The notes: generated by a model from the letters alone, not told the origin. A stretch of DNA of 21,498 bases from an uncultured Oscillospiraceae bacterium (GCA_934561335.1 CAKTGD010000007.1:1-21498); one strand, 5' to 3'; shown: positions 6,015-13,630, numbered from the stretch's first letter. Program-made: numbers and translations.

Positions 6015-8252
6015 TCAGCTCCGCTTGGCGTAGTAGTTCATCAAACAGCCGTCCAGCAGAATTTCCTTTTCGTCGGCGGTCAGGCCGCGGACGTGAAGCA
6101 GCAGGTCATGAACGCTGCCGTCCGAACGGATCACCTTGGCGGGGATATCCTCCGTGCCGGCTTCGATGGCCTTGCGGATGCCGGGAACAAATACGCAATC
6201 GCCGACTTCATAGGCAAAGGCAGCGTCCTTGTCCAGCGTGAAGGGCAGAATCCCCCAGTTGATGCAGTTGCTGCGATAGCGCTTGGTGGCAAACTCATAG
6301 CAGATGTTGGCGAAGCCGCCCAGCACCTTCTGGCAGGAGGCTGCCTGCTCCCGGGCGGAACCGTCGCCGGGCTTGTTGGCAAATACGCAGGAACCGAACT
6401 GGGTGCTGGCGGCCAGCGCCTTGGCATCGCCCACCTTGCCCAGCACCTCCAGAATATGGGCGGGCACATCGCCTGCGCGCCGCTGCGCCTCCTGCGCCGC
6501 CACGGCCTTTGCGCGGGGCACATACTCCGGTACACGGCGGCTGAGCGTAAACTCCGCCAGGCGCAGGGGATTGGAGCGGTAGGAGGAGGTTTCACCGGAG
6601 GGGATCAGCTCGTCGGTGGTGGTGACGGGATCGTGGATGACCGCCGCCAGCTCCACCAGCAGGTTATCGGCCAGATCATACATTTTGGGCCAGTCGGTGA
6701 TATTGGGGCCCATCACCAGCTCCACGCTGGGATCGGCCTTTCCGAAGCCGTAGTACAGGCGGTTGTCGTACACGGACTTATCAAAGTGATATTCCCGATG
6801 TACCGGCGTATATTCTACATCAGTGGCGGCGGTAATGCGTCCGCCGTTGGCGGCGGTGGCGGCGATAGAGCGAGAATCCATCAGGCACACGGCGGCAAAC
6901 TGTCCCTCGCCGGGCTTGGAGCCCTCCCGGTTGGGGAAGTTGCGGGTGGTATGCCGCAGGCTCAGGCCATTGTTGGCGGGCACATCGCCTGCGCCGAAGC
7001 AGGGGCCGCAGAAGCTGGGCTTGATGACCGCGCCGGTTTGCAGCAGCTCGGTGGTAGCGCCGATACGGGTCAGCTCCAGCGAAACCGGAACAGAGGTGGG
7101 ATATACGTCAAAGGTGAAAGCACCGTTGCCGGTGCTGCCGCCCCGGATAATGTCCGCCGCCTCGGTGATGTTGTCGAACAGACCGCCGGCACAGCCGGCA
7201 ATAACGCCCTGATCCGCCCATACGCCGCCATCACGGATCTTGTCCGTCAGGTGCGGATGGGTCTTGGGGAAGCGCTTGGCTGCGTCTGCCTCCACCTTGG
7301 CCAGCAGCTCCTGTGCATTGTCCAAAAATTCGTGGATCGTCCATGCGTTGGAGGGGTGGAAGGGCAGCGCGATCATGGACTCCACCTTGCTAAGATCAAT
7401 GGTGATCATCCGGTCATAGTAAGCTGTGTCCGCCGGGTGGAGCGGCGCGTAGTCCTGCTCTCGCTGGTGGGCGGCATAAAAGCCCCGGGTTTCCTCGTCG
7501 GTCTCCCAGATCGAGGAAAGACAGGTGGTCTCGGTGGTCATCACGTCGATGCCGTTACGGAAATCGATGGGCAGCTCGCGGATGCCGGGGCCGACAAACT
7601 CCAGCACCTTGTTGTTGACAAAACCGCTTTCGAAGGTGGCCTTCACCAGTGCGATAGCCACATCGTGGGGGCCGATGCCCCGGCGGGGCTTGCCGGTCAG
7701 GTACACCATGACCACCTCCGGCATAGGCGCGTCCCATGTGTTTTTCAGCAGCTGCTTGGCCAGCTCCGGGCCGCCCTCGCCCACGGCCATGGTGCCCAGC
7801 GCGCCGTAGCGGGTGTGGGAGTCGGAGCCCAGGATCATGGCGCCGCACTTTGCCATCTGTTCCCGGGCATAGGAGTGGATAACGCTCTGGTTGGCAGGTA
7901 CATAGATGCCGCCGTACTTCTTGGCGGCAGACAGACCGAACACATGGTCGTCCTCATTGATGGTGCCGCCAACGGCGCACAGGCTGTTGTGGCAGTTGGT
8001 CAGGGCGTAGGGGATGGGGAACTCCTTCATGCCGCTGGCCCGTGCCTGCTGAATGATCCCCACATAGGTGATGTCGTGGGATACCATGGCGTCAAAGCGG
8101 ATGCGCAGATGTTCCGGATCGTCAGAACAATTGTGAGACTGTAAAATCTGCCATGCCATGGTGCCCTGACGCGCCTGCGATGGCGCAGCGGGTGCGCTTT
8201 CACAGGGCACGCCGTTTACCAGATACATGCCGTGATCGGTCAATTGGATCAT
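6015..8252 (-). CDS. Aconitase-superfamily hydratase, probable aconitate hydratase
   Basis: Expected to isomerise citrate to isocitrate with a 4Fe-4S cluster. It has 745 residues from the ATG at 8252, chosen because AAGGAGG (8266-8260) lies seven bases upstream. A possible start nine codons earlier has no such site. Cluster cysteines are C354 (IAGCAGG), C415 and C418 (SFCGPCFGAG). GSDSHTRYGALGTMAVGEGG is the aconitase substrate-site block. GDGSAREQAA, with S632 and R634, matches the catalytic Ser-Ser-Arg-Glu block near the C-terminus. The swivel domain follows at about 600-745. Overall it resembles the less studied hydratase branch that includes E. coli YbhJ more than AcnA or AcnB; this is from memory. 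Its partner icd lies just downstream, which supports a citrate-to-2-oxoglutarate role. Other substrates remain possible, so no symbol is given. Confidence 0.85.
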   Translation of the reverse strand: MIQLTDHGMYLVNGVPCESAPAAPSQARQGTMAWQILQSHNCSDDPEHLRIRFDAMVSHDITYVGIIQQARASGMKEFPIPYALTNCHNSLCAVGGTINEDDHVFGLSAAKKYGGIYVPANQSVIHSYAREQMAKCGAMILGSDSHTRYGALGTMAVGEGGPELAKQLLKNTWDAPMPEVVMVYLTGKPRRGIGPHDVAIALVKATFESGFVNNKVLEFVGPGIRELPIDFRNGIDVMTTETTCLSSIWETDEETRGFYAAHQREQDYAPLHPADTAYYDRMITIDLSKVESMIALPFHPSNAWTIHEFLDNAQELLAKVEADAAKRFPKTHPHLTDKIRDGGVWADQGVIAGCAGGLFDNITEAADIIRGGSTGNGAFTFDVYPTSVPVSLELTRIGATTELLQTGAVIKPSFCGPCFGAGDVPANNGLSLRHTTRNFPNREGSKPGEGQFAAVCLMDSRSIAATAANGGRITAATDVEYTPVHREYHFDKSVYDNRLYYGFGKADPSVELVMGPNITDWPKMYDLADNLLVELAAVIHDPVTTTDELIPSGETSSYRSNPLRLAEFTLSRRVPEYVPRAKAVAAQEAQRRAGDVPAHILEVLGKVGDAKALAASTQFGSCVFANKPGDGSAREQAASCQKVLGGFANICYEFATKRYRSNCINWGILPFTLDKDAAFAYEVGDCVFVPGIRKAIEAGTEDIPAKVIRSDGSVHDLLLHVRGLTADEKEILLDGCLMNYYAKRS

Positions 8253-8284
8253 ACGATAACCTCCTTGGGCCCAGCCCATTCATA

Positions 8285-8330
8285 TTTATATACTGCACCC
8301 ATTTTAAACGCAATGTACCGGAAATGTAAA
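8285..8330 (-). promoter_or_regulatory. Promoter region of the hydratase-icd operon
   Basis: Two overlapping minus-strand candidates: TTGCGT (8313-8308) with a 17-bp spacer to TATAAA (8290-8285), and TTTACA (8330-8325) with an 18-bp spacer to TAAAAT (8306-8301). Either would give a leader under 50 nt before the start at 8252. It is divergent from the hydrogenase promoter about 280 bp away. Confidence 0.55.
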
Positions 8331-8608
8331 CTGCTTTTTCAGTAAAAATGCCGCCGAGGAGCAGATTTCTCTTTTTTGACGGATATGTGCATTCATCGGT
8401 CATAAAAGGAACTGCACATGCGTCGCCTCCCGGCCCCTCGAAGAGAGCGCAGAGGGCGAAAAAGGAGAAGGCGCATGGCGGAGCGCATATATCGCCGCAG
8501 TGCTTTGATAAAGTGCACAAAAATACCGCGTATTTCTCTGGGCGGAAGGTGAAAAAAGCAGAGAGGAAAATCGATTGTTTCCCTAAAAGAAAACTTTTTA
8601 GGAAAATG
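8331..8608 (+). other. Long divergent spacer between the hydratase and hydrogenase operons
   Basis: About 280 bp with no supported gene. A 108-codon frame from 8348 lacks a ribosome binding site and runs through the downstream promoter, so it was not accepted. The right part is rich in A and G. CCTAAAAG-AAAA-CTTTTTAGG (8582-8602) forms a short inverted repeat just before the hydrogenase -35 box and could be an operator. I found no match to the Rex consensus TTGTTAA-N4-TTAACAA. Confidence 0.35.
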
Positions 8609-8637
8609 TTGACGAACAAGAGAAAATATGCCATACT
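8609..8637 (+). promoter_or_regulatory. Promoter of the hydrogenase operon
   Basis: TTGACG (8609-8614), a 17-bp spacer and CATACT (8632-8637). A perfect TATAAT also occurs at 8644-8649 but without a matching -35 box. The leader to the TTG start would be about 45 nt. Confidence 0.55.
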
Positions 8638-8688
8638 GAATTATATAATAGCCTATTGTTTTCAAACAGGGTGAAAGGAGTGACCACC

Positions 8689-10521
8689 TTGAGCAGACTT
8701 GATATCAAAACCCCCAGCAAAGCACAGACTGTGGTGGATAACCTCTACCGTGACATTGAACGGCGCATTGCGGCGTCACCTCCCGGCCTGTGCCCGGTGG
8801 ATATGTCGCTGACCTTTTTGCAGCTGTGCCATGCCCAGAGCTGCGGTAAATGTGTACCCTGCCGGATCGGTCTGGGACAGTTGACAAAGCTGATCGGCCA
8901 GGTGCTGGACGGCGAGGCGACGCTTGCCACACTGGCGGTCATTGAAAAAACAGCCCGCAGCATTGTCGATACCGCTGATTGTGCTATTGGACGCGACGCG
9001 GCGCGGCTGGTGGTGGATGGGCTTGAGGGCTTCCGCGAGGATTATGTAGAGCACATCCGTCATCACCGCTGCCTTGCCAGCCTGTCGCTGCCGGTGCCCT
9101 GCGTGGCGCTGTGCCCTGCCGGTGTGGATGTGCCCGGCTATATGGCGCTGGTGGGAGAGGGGCGCTGCGCCGATGCGGTGCGGCTTATCCGCAAGGACAA
9201 CCCCATGCCCACGTCCTGCGCCTACATCTGTGAGCATCCATGCGAGGCCCGCTGCCGCCGCGATATGATCGACGCGCCGCTGAATATCCGGGGGCTGAAG
9301 CGCTATGCGGTGGATCATGCAGGCGAAGTGCCCCAGCCGGCGTGCGCGCCCGCCACCGGAAAGACCGTGGCCGTCATCGGCGGCGGCCCCAGCGGCCTGA
9401 GCTGCGCCTACTATCTGGCGCTGATGGGGCATAAGGTCACGATCTATGAAGAGCGCCGCCAGCTGGGCGGTATGCTGCGCTATGGTATCCCCAACTACCG
9501 TTTCCCCCGGGAGAAGCTGGATGCGGAGATCACGTCCATCCTGTCGCTGGGGATCGAGGTCCATACGGGAGTGACCGTAGGACGCGAGGTCACCTTCGAG
9601 CAGCTGCAAAAAGAGTATGACTGCCTCTATATCGCCATTGGCGCCCATCAGGGAAAGGGTGCGGGTATTCCCGGTGAGCACAGCAAAAACGTCATCTCCG
9701 CAGTGGAGATGCTGCGCGGCATCGGGGACGGTGACATGCCGGACTTCACCGGCAAGCGCGTGCTGGTGATCGGCGGCGGCAATGTGGCTATGGACGTGAC
9801 CCGAAGCTCCATTCGCTTGGGCGCTGAAAAGGTCACCTGCGTATACCGCCGCCGCATGGAGGACATGACCGCCCTGCACGACGAGGTAATGGGCGCTATG
9901 GCCGAGGGCGCGGAAATGCTGACGCTGATGGCACCGGTGCGCATCGAATCCAGCGGCGGCGAGGCAACAGCCCTGTGGGTACAGCCTCAGATCCCCGGCG
10001 AAACCGACAAGTCCGGCCGTCCCCGTCCTGAGAAAGCGGATCTGCCGGAGCGGCGGATCGAGGCGGATATCATTGTGGTGGCCATCGGTCAGGGCATTGA
10101 GATTGCCGGCTTTGAGCAGTCCGGTGTGCCCATCAAGCGCGGCACCTTTGTGGCGGCCAGCTCCAGTCAGGTGGGAAATATGAATAATGTGTTTGCCGGC
10201 GGCGACTGTGTGACCGGCCCTGCCACGGCCATCCGTGCCATTGCGGCCGGCAAGGTGGCGGCGGCCAATATTGATGAGCATCTGGGCTTCCACCACGATA
10301 TCACCGTGGATGTGGAGATCCCGGCGCCCAGGCTGAACAACTCGCCGCCTCATGGCCGCATCAACACCACAGAGCGTGAGGCTTCCGAGCGGAAGAATGA
10401 TTTTGAGGACATCGAATGTGGTCTTACCCACGAGGGCGCCTGTATCGAGGCTGCCCGCTGCCTGCGCTGTGACCACTTCGGATACGGAATCTTCAGAGGG
10501 GGGCGAAACAGCAAATGGTAA
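8689..10521 (+). CDS. GltD-like FAD/NAD(P) oxidoreductase with N-terminal NuoF-type 4Fe-4S domain, hydrogenase partner
   Basis: Likely passes electrons between NAD(P)H and the hydrogenase encoded next. It has 610 residues from a TTG start at 8689, chosen because AAAGGAG (8674-8680) lies eight bases upstream. Domains in order: a NuoF C-terminal 4Fe-4S domain with SCGKCVPC (C52, C55, C58) and C98 (DTADCAIG), the spacing of complex I cluster N3; a GltD-type iron-sulfur segment with CVALC (C138, C142) and CX3CX3CX3C (C177, C181, C185, C189); an FAD site GGGPSG (231-236); an NAD(P) site GGGNVAMD (362-369) followed by YRRR (386-389), which favours NADPH; and FAGGDCVTGPATA at the second FAD contact. 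The C-terminal tail carries RCLRCD. The NuoF FMN/NADH domain and thioredoxin-like 2Fe-2S domain are absent. Its last seven bases overlap hydA. Confidence 0.88.
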   Translation: MSRLDIKTPSKAQTVVDNLYRDIERRIAASPPGLCPVDMSLTFLQLCHAQSCGKCVPCRIGLGQLTKLIGQVLDGEATLATLAVIEKTARSIVDTADCAIGRDAARLVVDGLEGFREDYVEHIRHHRCLASLSLPVPCVALCPAGVDVPGYMALVGEGRCADAVRLIRKDNPMPTSCAYICEHPCEARCRRDMIDAPLNIRGLKRYAVDHAGEVPQPACAPATGKTVAVIGGGPSGLSCAYYLALMGHKVTIYEERRQLGGMLRYGIPNYRFPREKLDAEITSILSLGIEVHTGVTVGREVTFEQLQKEYDCLYIAIGAHQGKGAGIPGEHSKNVISAVEMLRGIGDGDMPDFTGKRVLVIGGGNVAMDVTRSSIRLGAEKVTCVYRRRMEDMTALHDEVMGAMAEGAEMLTLMAPVRIESSGGEATALWVQPQIPGETDKSGRPRPEKADLPERRIEADIIVVAIGQGIEIAGFEQSGVPIKRGTFVAASSSQVGNMNNVFAGGDCVTGPATAIRAIAAGKVAAANIDEHLGFHHDITVDVEIPAPRLNNSPPHGRINTTEREASERKNDFEDIECGLTHEGACIEAARCLRCDHFGYGIFRGGRNSKW

Positions 10522-12251
10522 CGTTGACGATCGACAAAAAAACTGTGACAGTGCCGGAAGGCACAACGATTCTGGAGGCGGCACGCAGTGCGGACATCAG
10601 CATTCCCACCCTATGCTACCTGAAGGATATCAACGAAATTGCCGCCTGCCGCATCTGCATGGTAGAGGTGGAGGGTCACGCACGGCTGGTGCCCGCCTGC
10701 GACAACGCCGTGGTGGAGGGCATGGTGGTGCACACCAATTCTCCTCGCGTGCGGGAGGCGCGCCGCGTCAATCTGCGGCTGATTCTCAGCCAGCATGAGA
10801 TCAGCTGCACCAAATGTACCCGCAGCGGCAATTGCAAGCTGCAAACCCTGTGCAACGACTACAATCTGCTGGGGGATCACTACATAAAGGATCTCAAGAA
10901 TATCCCCACGGATTTCTCCAATCCCGTGGTACGCATTGAAAACCGCTGTGTTCGCTGTATGCGCTGCATTCAGGTGTGCGAGAAGGTGCAGGGTATGCAG
11001 ATCTGGGACGTGGTGGGTACCGGTATCCGTACTACCGTGGGTGTGGGTCGGTTCCGCACACTGGGCGAGTCCGACTGCACCTTCTGCGGCCAGTGCATTA
11101 CCCATTGTCCCGTGGGCGCGCTGCAGGAGCATGACGATACCGGTAAAGTATGGGATGCGCTGGCGGACCCCAAAAAGATTACGGTGGTGCAGCTGGCGCC
11201 GGCGGTGAGAACCGCGTGGGCGGAATACTACCATCTGGACCCTAAATTTGCCACGGCGAAACGGATGGTTACGGCCTTGAAGGAAATGGGCTTTGACTAT
11301 GTGTTCGACACCAATTTTACCGCCGATTTGACCATTATGGAGGAGGGCAGCGAGTTCTTGCAGCGCTTTACCCACCGCGATCAGTATCGCTGGCCCATGT
11401 TCACCTCCTGCTGTCCCGGATGGGTGCGGTTCGTTAAGGGGCAGTTTCCGGAGTACACCACCAACCTCTCCACGGCCAAGTCGCCTCAGGCCATGTTCGG
11501 CGCGGTAACCAAGAGTTATTTCGCGGAGAAGCTGGGGGCGGATCCCCACGACGTATTTGTGGTATCCATTATGCCCTGCACCGCGAAAAAGGCGGAGCGG
11601 GCGCTGCCGAATCTGAACGATGCCTGCGGCGATCCCGATGTGGATGTGGTGCTGACGACCCGGGAATTCAGCCGCATGCTGCGCGGCGAGCAGATCAATC
11701 CGGCGGTGCTGACAGAAACGGAGTTTGATAGTCCCCTGGGCACCGGCACTGGCGCGGCGGCGATTTTCGGAGCGACCGGCGGCGTCATGGACGCGGCGCT
11801 GCGCAGCGCCTACTATCTGGTGACGGGAGAAAATCCGGATCCGGATGCCTTCAGCGCCGTGCGGGGAATGGACGGCTGGAAGGAGGCCGCCTTTGAGATA
11901 CCGGGCGCTGGCCGGGTGCGCGTGGCGGTGGTCAGCGGCTTGGGCAATACCCGCAAGCTGATGAATGCCCTCAAGTCCGGCAAGGCCAGCTATGACTTTG
12001 TAGAGGTCATGGCCTGCCCCGGCGGCTGTGTGGGCGGCGGCGGACAGCCGATCCGCGACGGTGTGGAACTGGCCGAACAGCGTGGTGATATTCTGTGGAA
12101 TATCGACAAACATGCGCCGATCCGCTTCTCCCATGAGAATCCCGAGGTACAGGCCATCTATAACGCCTACTTCCACAAGCCGCTGAGCCATCGCTCCCAT
12201 GAGCTGCTGCATACCGACCTGACGGCGTGGAAGATGCCAACGGAGGAATAA
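10515..12251 (+). CDS. hydA: [FeFe] hydrogenase, group A, M3 architecture
   Basis: Interconverts protons and H2 at an H-cluster, in the cytoplasm. Its 578 residues align almost position for position with Clostridium pasteurianum CpI. The N-terminal 2Fe-2S domain has C34, C45, C48 and C62. The His-ligated cluster has H94, C98, C101 and C107. Two 4Fe-4S clusters use CVRCMRCIQVC (C145-C155) and CTFCGQCITHC (C188-C198). The H-cluster motifs are complete: TSCCPGW with proton-relay C299 and ligand C300, MPCTAKKAE with C355, and MACPGGCVGGGGQP with C501 and C505. The ATG sits in ATGGTAA across the upstream stop, implying translational coupling; a G-rich site lies at 10495-10503. No maturase gene (hydE, F, G) is in view. 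Pairing with a GltD-like protein matches what I recall as the glutamate synthase-linked A2 group. Confidence 0.97.
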   Translation: MVTLTIDKKTVTVPEGTTILEAARSADISIPTLCYLKDINEIAACRICMVEVEGHARLVPACDNAVVEGMVVHTNSPRVREARRVNLRLILSQHEISCTKCTRSGNCKLQTLCNDYNLLGDHYIKDLKNIPTDFSNPVVRIENRCVRCMRCIQVCEKVQGMQIWDVVGTGIRTTVGVGRFRTLGESDCTFCGQCITHCPVGALQEHDDTGKVWDALADPKKITVVQLAPAVRTAWAEYYHLDPKFATAKRMVTALKEMGFDYVFDTNFTADLTIMEEGSEFLQRFTHRDQYRWPMFTSCCPGWVRFVKGQFPEYTTNLSTAKSPQAMFGAVTKSYFAEKLGADPHDVFVVSIMPCTAKKAERALPNLNDACGDPDVDVVLTTREFSRMLRGEQINPAVLTETEFDSPLGTGTGAAAIFGATGGVMDAALRSAYYLVTGENPDPDAFSAVRGMDGWKEAAFEIPGAGRVRVAVVSGLGNTRKLMNALKSGKASYDFVEVMACPGGCVGGGGQPIRDGVELAEQRGDILWNIDKHAPIRFSHENPEVQAIYNAYFHKPLSHRSHELLHTDLTAWKMPTEE

Positions 12252-12308
12252 TGCCGGACATCGGATGCGCGGCGGGGAAAACCGACGCTTTTCGGTAAAG
12301 ACAGGATG

Positions 12309-12342
12309 AAAAAACGAGACTGCATATGCAGTCTCGTTTTTT
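12309..12342. terminator. Bidirectional terminator between hydA and ywlG
   Basis: A perfect 34-base palindrome centred on GCATATGC, with six As on the left and six Ts on the right. It serves hydA on the plus strand and, by symmetry, the convergent gene that ends at 12360 on the minus strand. Confidence 0.95.
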
Positions 12343-12359
12343 ATCACAACAGGAGATAA

Positions 12360-12965
12360 TCAGTCGTCAAACACAGGATAGCCGTCCTTCAGACTTTCAT
12401 CGTAAATCGCGCGATCGCCGCCGATAAACTTGGGGCGCACACGGGCGGCCAGCACAATGGCCTGACCGATGTGGTTCTGCTGCAAGCGGACGGGGACGGC
12501 CACCTTTTTCAGGTGCATACCGATCAGCGTGCCGCCGATATCAAGGCCCGCGTCGGCCCGGATCTCTTCGAGTGCCACAGGATGGCGGAAATTCTGGTAA
12601 GCCGCAGTGGCAAAGGAGCTGCCGGCCTTGGGCTGGGGCATAACATTGACGATCTCCCCATTGGGGACAGCCTCGTGCTCCACGATCAAGGCGCGATTCA
12701 GGTGCTCGCAGCACTGGGCGGCGATATAGACGCCCATAGGCGCAAACACACTGTTGAGTCCCTCAAAGATAGCGCCTGCCATCTCGGGTGTGGTCCAGCT
12801 GCCCACATTGTGTCCCACCACCTCGCTGGTGGAGCAGCCCACCACCACGATCTGGCCTTTATGGAGCCGTGCGGCTTCCGCCAGTTGACGGGCGGCGTTG
12901 GCAGATTCCTCTCTGACCTGCGCCAGAAGGTCTTTATTCTCTACATCATGAACGATTCCTGCCAT
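12360..12965 (-). CDS. ywlG: UPF0340 / YwlG family protein (TIGR01440)
   Basis: A conserved Firmicutes protein of unknown function. It has 201 residues from the ATG at 12965, with GAGGTG (12977-12972) six bases upstream; the GTG inside that site is also in frame but would overlap it. Recognisable family stretches are GQIVVVGCSTSEVVGHNVG, the AAQCCEHLNRALIVE segment and QPKAGSSFATAAY, followed by DIGGTLIGMHLKKVAVPVR. Paired cysteines and histidines (CCEH, H-N-VG) are suggestive of a ligand or metal site, but no activity is established to my knowledge. There are no membrane segments or signal peptide. It has its own promoter and a long hairpin in its leader. Assignment to the family is from memory of its motifs. 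Confidence 0.85.
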   Translation of the reverse strand: MAGIVHDVENKDLLAQVREESANAARQLAEAARLHKGQIVVVGCSTSEVVGHNVGSWTTPEMAGAIFEGLNSVFAPMGVYIAAQCCEHLNRALIVEHEAVPNGEIVNVMPQPKAGSSFATAAYQNFRHPVALEEIRADAGLDIGGTLIGMHLKKVAVPVRLQQNHIGQAIVLAARVRPKFIGGDRAIYDESLKDGYPVFDD

Positions 12966-13004
12966 AAAAAACACCTCATTTCAACAGATAGGAAAAGTGC
13001 TTCG

Positions 13005-13038
13005 CGGACGCACTGCCGCAAAAGCGGCAGTGCGTCCG
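13005..13038 (-). promoter_or_regulatory. 15-bp perfect hairpin in the ywlG leader
   Basis: CGGACGCACTGCCGC (13005-13019) pairs perfectly with 13024-13038 around a 4-nt loop. It lies downstream of the promoter at 13052-13080 and so falls in the 5' leader. Read on the minus strand it is followed by CGAAGCACTTTT rather than an immediate T-run, so it is not a typical terminator. It may block read-through, stabilise the mRNA or be a mobile palindrome. Confidence 0.55.
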
Positions 13039-13051
13039 ATTGTTTGACATA

Positions 13052-13080
13052 ATTATAACACGCTTACACTTTTTCTGCAA
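13052..13080 (-). promoter_or_regulatory. Promoter of ywlG
   Basis: TTGCAG (13080-13075), a 17-bp spacer and consensus TATAAT (13057-13052) on the minus strand. The -35 box lies inside the last codons of the ECF gene. Confidence 0.7.
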
Positions 13081-13567
13081 TACGGGTCTTTTGGGTGACC
13101 TTCAGCAGCACAAAGCCAAAGACCAGACCCATGGCGCCCTGTACCAGGTTGCCGGGGATGCTGGCGGCAGCGCCGATGCCCTTGCCCAGCAGCAGTCCTG
13201 CGTAGCCGAAGTAGCCCACCACCATGATGATCTCACCCACCAGACCGCTGACGATGGCGCCTGCACTGGTGCGGCCCATGGCCTTGAAAATAAGGGCAGC
13301 CACCAGCGCGTCAAGACCCTTGATGATAAAGGTGCCGGGAGCATAGTAACCGTAACCGGACAGCAGGTCGGTCAGCATGGAGCCGATACCGGCAGCTGCG
13401 CCGCCATACCACGGGCCCAGCAGCCAGCCGGACAGCAGCACGAAGCAATCGCCCAGATTCACATAGCCGTTCATGGGGGAGGGGATCTGGATCACCATGG
13501 TGGCCACATAGGTCAGGGCAGCCATCAGGGCGCTGACAACCAGCTTGCGGATTTTTTTGTCATTCAT
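13064..13567 (-). CDS. ECF transporter substrate-binding (S) component, possible vitamin B6 uptake
   Basis: An integral membrane protein of 167 residues with about five or six hydrophobic segments, the size and pattern of S components of energy-coupling factor vitamin importers. The N-terminal MNDKKIRKLVVSALMAAL with basic residues before the first helix, then NLGDCFVLLSGWLLGPWYG and GTFIIKGLDALVAAL, resemble the riboflavin-type/HmpT-like family. AAGGAGA (13583-13577) nine bases upstream fixes the ATG at 13567. The A, A' and T subunits are not in the window, as expected for group II systems that share a module. It is divergent from a MocR-type regulator. Such regulators with a fused aminotransferase domain usually sense pyridoxal phosphate, so the substrate may be a B6 vitamer. 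That substrate is inferred from context only. Confidence 0.85.
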   Translation of the reverse strand: MNDKKIRKLVVSALMAALTYVATMVIQIPSPMNGYVNLGDCFVLLSGWLLGPWYGGAAAGIGSMLTDLLSGYGYYAPGTFIIKGLDALVAALIFKAMGRTSAGAIVSGLVGEIIMVVGYFGYAGLLLGKGIGAAASIPGNLVQGAMGLVFGFVLLKVTQKTRIAEKV

Positions 13568-13600
13568 GATTGAATATCTCCTTGCTATTCTTGTTGAACT

Positions 13601-13630
13601 GTATTATAGTATGAATTGGTATTATTGAAA
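13601..13630 (-). promoter_or_regulatory. ECF gene promoter with overlapping direct repeats, candidate MocR operator
   Basis: On the minus strand TTTCAA (13630-13625), 16 bp, then TATAAT (13608-13603). Read on the plus strand, GTATTATAG (13601-13609) and GTATTATTG (13619-13627) form a direct repeat with an 18-bp period that covers the -10 box, spacer and -35 box. MocR-type regulators often bind direct repeats in such divergent spacers. The sequence matches no PdxR box that I know. Confidence 0.45.

Noticed and set aside
5865..8144. 759-codon plus-strand frame opposite the hydratase
   Set aside because: Antisense shadow: the minus strand encodes a full aconitase-family protein with all active-site residues. 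A similar frame opposite icd (4790-6241) was rejected for the same reason.
8582..8602. Rex operator before the hydrogenase operon
   Set aside because: The short CCTAAAAG/CTTTTTAGG inverted repeat does not match the TTGTTAA-N4-TTAACAA consensus, so a Rex assignment is not supported.
8348..8674. 108-codon plus-strand frame in the divergent spacer
   Set aside because: There is no ribosome binding site before its ATG. It runs through the hydrogenase promoter and leader and has a basic low-complexity composition.
8776..10584. Long minus-strand frame opposite the hydrogenase flavoprotein
   Set aside because: No family motifs or ribosome site; the plus strand carries an obvious domain-rich protein. 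The frame opposite hydA (10611-12347) is likewise a shadow.
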